DNA from: Hydrogenophaga sp.
Lineage (GTDB): Bacteria > Pseudomonadota > Gammaproteobacteria > Burkholderiales > Burkholderiaceae_C
Assembly: GCF_030656115.1 (NCBI RefSeq)
Contig: NZ_JAUSOO010000059.1
Coordinates: 1-44,969 of the forward strand
DNA: 44,969 nt
Direction of reading: 5' to 3'
Shown here: one piece after another, positions 43,472 through 44,969 of the stretch
How positions within the stretch are numbered: position 1 is the first letter of the stretch
Layout: each line of letters starts with the position of its first letter
Made by a program: the position numbers and the translations under genes
Notes under the pieces: model-generated
What the model saw: only the letters and a program-made list of their open reading frames with translations
Databases searched by the model: none
Told to the model about the DNA's origin: nothing

Positions 43472-44969
43472 GCACCGTCTCCACCTCAAAACCCACCACG
43501 TTGCGGCTGTCCTTGCTGAACTCCACGCCAATCAGGTGGATGGGCTCACCGCGTGCGCGGTATTTGTCGGCGTAGCCTTTGTCTTTGATCTGCTGCAGCG
43601 CCTTGCCCTGCGGTGTCAGCTCCACCACCTTGAATTCAAACAGCAGCACTTCGTTGTTGAACAACACAGCCATGTCGATACGCCCATGGTTGGTGGTGTC
43701 TTCCAGGCGAATGTCCAGCCCCAGCGCGGCGAAGTAGCTGTAAAAAATACTGGCGTAATAGCCTTCAAATTGGGCCAGCTGGTTTTTCCGGTACCAGTCG
43801 TTGGGGATGCCGGCGAACAGAGCGTGAAACAGGGGTTCGAGTCCGGCCAGGTTGCGGGTTTGCAGCAGCTCGATCAGCGCCAGCCGGGTGCCCAGAGCGT
43901 GTTGTTCGCTCAGGCCGTAGCCGGTGAGCAAGGCCATGTTCAGGCTGGATTCCACCTCGCGGTTGGGGTAACCCAGGGTGTAAACCCAGTTGCCCAACAG
44001 CGGCTCGCGGCTGTCGTGGATGGTCAGGTAGCCGGTCTGAAACAGCAGCGCCTCCGCAGGAATGTGGTCCACATCAAAGGTAGACAACAGCTTTTCGTGG
44101 GCGACCACCTGGCTCAGGTTGGGCGTGAAGAACTGCCGCTCGGCCAGCAGCTGGATGAGAAAGGTGGGCGTGCCGGTTTCAAACCAGTAGGGTTTGAATT
44201 TGCGGTTGCGAAACAGCAGCAGCAGGTCAAACGGGTTGTAAACGCTGGTGCCCAGCCAGTTGTAACCGTTGTACCAGCGGCGCACTTCTTCGCGGTCCAG
44301 CCCGGGCAGTTCGGGGGCGAACACGGTATCCACATCTTCGTCGGTGTAGCCACAGATGGCGCTGTATTCGGGCATCAGCGTGAGGTCTTGCAGGTTGTTC
44401 AGGCCTGAAAACAAACTGACCTTGCTGAACTTGGAGACGCCGGTAAGGAAGACGAACTTCAGGTGTTCGTCAGCGCCTTTCAATACGGAGTAGAGATTTT
44501 TGAGCCCCTCGCGCATGGCCGTGGCGGTGGGTGCGTCGGTGATGTTGTCGAGAATGGGTTTGTCGTATTCGTCGATCAGCACCACGGCCCGCTGACCGGT
44601 GCTGCGGTGGGCTTGGGCAATGAGGTGGGAGAGGTTACCGGCCGTGTCCACCTCGGGCCAGTCGGCGGGCCGGGGAAGGCCCAGCGTCTCGCGGTTGGTG
44701 CGCAAAATGGCCTGTATGCGCTGCTCCAGCTCAGCCCGGCTTTGCAGCACCCCATCGCCCAAGCTGATGCGGATGACCGGGTACTTTTTCGTCCAGTCCC
44801 ACTGGGTTTCGGCGGCCAGCCCTTGGAACAGCTCGCGGTTGCCCTCGAACAATTCTTTGAGCGTGTCCAGAAACAAACTTTTGCCAAAACGGCGCGGGCG
44901 GCTCAAGAAATAATGACCGCCCTCCCGAATCAGACGCAGCGCGTAGGGGGTTTTGTCCACGTAATAACA
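43464..44969 (-). CDS. AAA-ATPase-like/PD-(D/E)XK nuclease family protein (DUF1703), 5' end outside window
   Basis: The frame is open to the window edge (CYYVDKTPYALRLI), so about 20-25 N-terminal residues are missing. Residues shown cover an AAA-ATPase_like domain: FLSRPRRFGKSLFLDTL (Walker A), VVLIDEYDKPI (Walker B) and FLTGVSKFSK (sensor). A C-terminal PD-(D/E)XK nuclease domain has GRIDMAVLFNNEVLLFEFKV, with Asp and Glu-x-Lys as catalytic residues. The family is abundant, often multi-copy and patchily distributed, and its role is not settled. It overlaps ppk2 by 8 bp on the same strand. A fragment of a paralogue is at 39880. Confidence 0.9.
   Translation of the reverse strand, partial: CYYVDKTPYALRLIREGGHYFLSRPRRFGKSLFLDTLKELFEGNRELFQGLAAETQWDWTKKYPVIRISLGDGVLQSRAELEQRIQAILRTNRETLGLPRPADWPEVDTAGNLSHLIAQAHRSTGQRAVVLIDEYDKPILDNITDAPTATAMREGLKNLYSVLKGADEHLKFVFLTGVSKFSKVSLFSGLNNLQDLTLMPEYSAICGYTDEDVDTVFAPELPGLDREEVRRWYNGYNWLGTSVYNPFDLLLLFRNRKFKPYWFETGTPTFLIQLLAERQFFTPNLSQVVAHEKLLSTFDVDHIPAEALLFQTGYLTIHDSREPLLGNWVYTLGYPNREVESSLNMALLTGYGLSEQHALGTRLALIELLQTRNLAGLEPLFHALFAGIPNDWYRKNQLAQFEGYYASIFYSYFAALGLDIRLEDTTNHGRIDMAVLFNNEVLLFEFKVVELTPQGKALQQIKDKGYADKYRARGEPIHLIGVEFSKDSRNVVGFEVETVHV

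Overview
The window is GC-rich (roughly two thirds G+C by eye) and densely coded. Its gene content (sucCD, a stand-alone 84-residue IF-1, TerC, a fused DUF3717/DUF1289 protein, PilA, PurB, AroG-type DAHP synthase, PPK2) points to a betaproteobacterium of the order Burkholderiales, most likely a Comamonadaceae member of the Hydrogenophaga/Acidovorax type. This assignment rests on recognition of protein families and short palindromic repeats, not on a search.

Layout. 1-2.1 kb: end of sucC, sucD and a strong terminator. 2.2-7.0 kb: a signalling run of PP2C phosphatase, tandem FHA protein, CHASE2 class III nucleotide cyclase and class II cyclic-nucleotide phosphodiesterase-like protein. 7.0-7.9 kb: a lower-GC type IV pilin gene with a near-consensus sigma-54 promoter. 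7.95-10.75 kb: a small accessory island of an IS5-type remnant, an XRE/AbiEii-type toxin-antitoxin pair between two copies of an 18-bp repeat, a vapC scrap, a hepT fragment with an intact mntA, and a complete vapBC. 10.9-18.4 kb: housekeeping genes (moaC, M48 peptidase, holin-like membrane protein, terC, ODP-type metallo-hydrolase, purB, GST).

18.5-31 kb is the most coherent system. A divergent light/oxidative-stress locus centres on a MerR protein with a B12-binding photoreceptor module (CarH/LitR type). It has a DUF2256 protein, an FeS-type (6-4) photolyase and a di-iron acyl-ACP-desaturase-like protein on one side. On the other side are a periplasmic glutathione peroxidase and an eight-gene minus-strand operon: FAD amine oxidase, DUF1365, cyclopropane/furan-fatty-acid-type methyltransferase, chalcone-isomerase-like protein, MFS carrier, DUF3833 lipoprotein, SDR and NTF2-like protein. 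The inferred logic is that light acting on adenosylcobalamin releases repression, giving DNA photorepair, peroxide removal and membrane fatty-acid remodelling. The DUF1365 gene carries 2.4 in-frame copies of a dispersed palindromic repeat directly after its start codon.

31-37.6 kb: small and housekeeping genes (HMA-like, RRM protein, PhnA, DEDDh exonuclease, NlpC/P60 lipoprotein, aroG, infA, UbiB-like kinase). 37.9-45 kb: a TPR protein divergent from a protein resembling the XPB/Ssl2 helicase-associated region, a decayed fragment of an AAA-ATPase/PD-(D/E)XK protein, a two-domain PPK2, and an intact but window-truncated AAA-ATPase/PD-(D/E)XK gene overlapping ppk2. No tRNA, rRNA or CRISPR array was seen.
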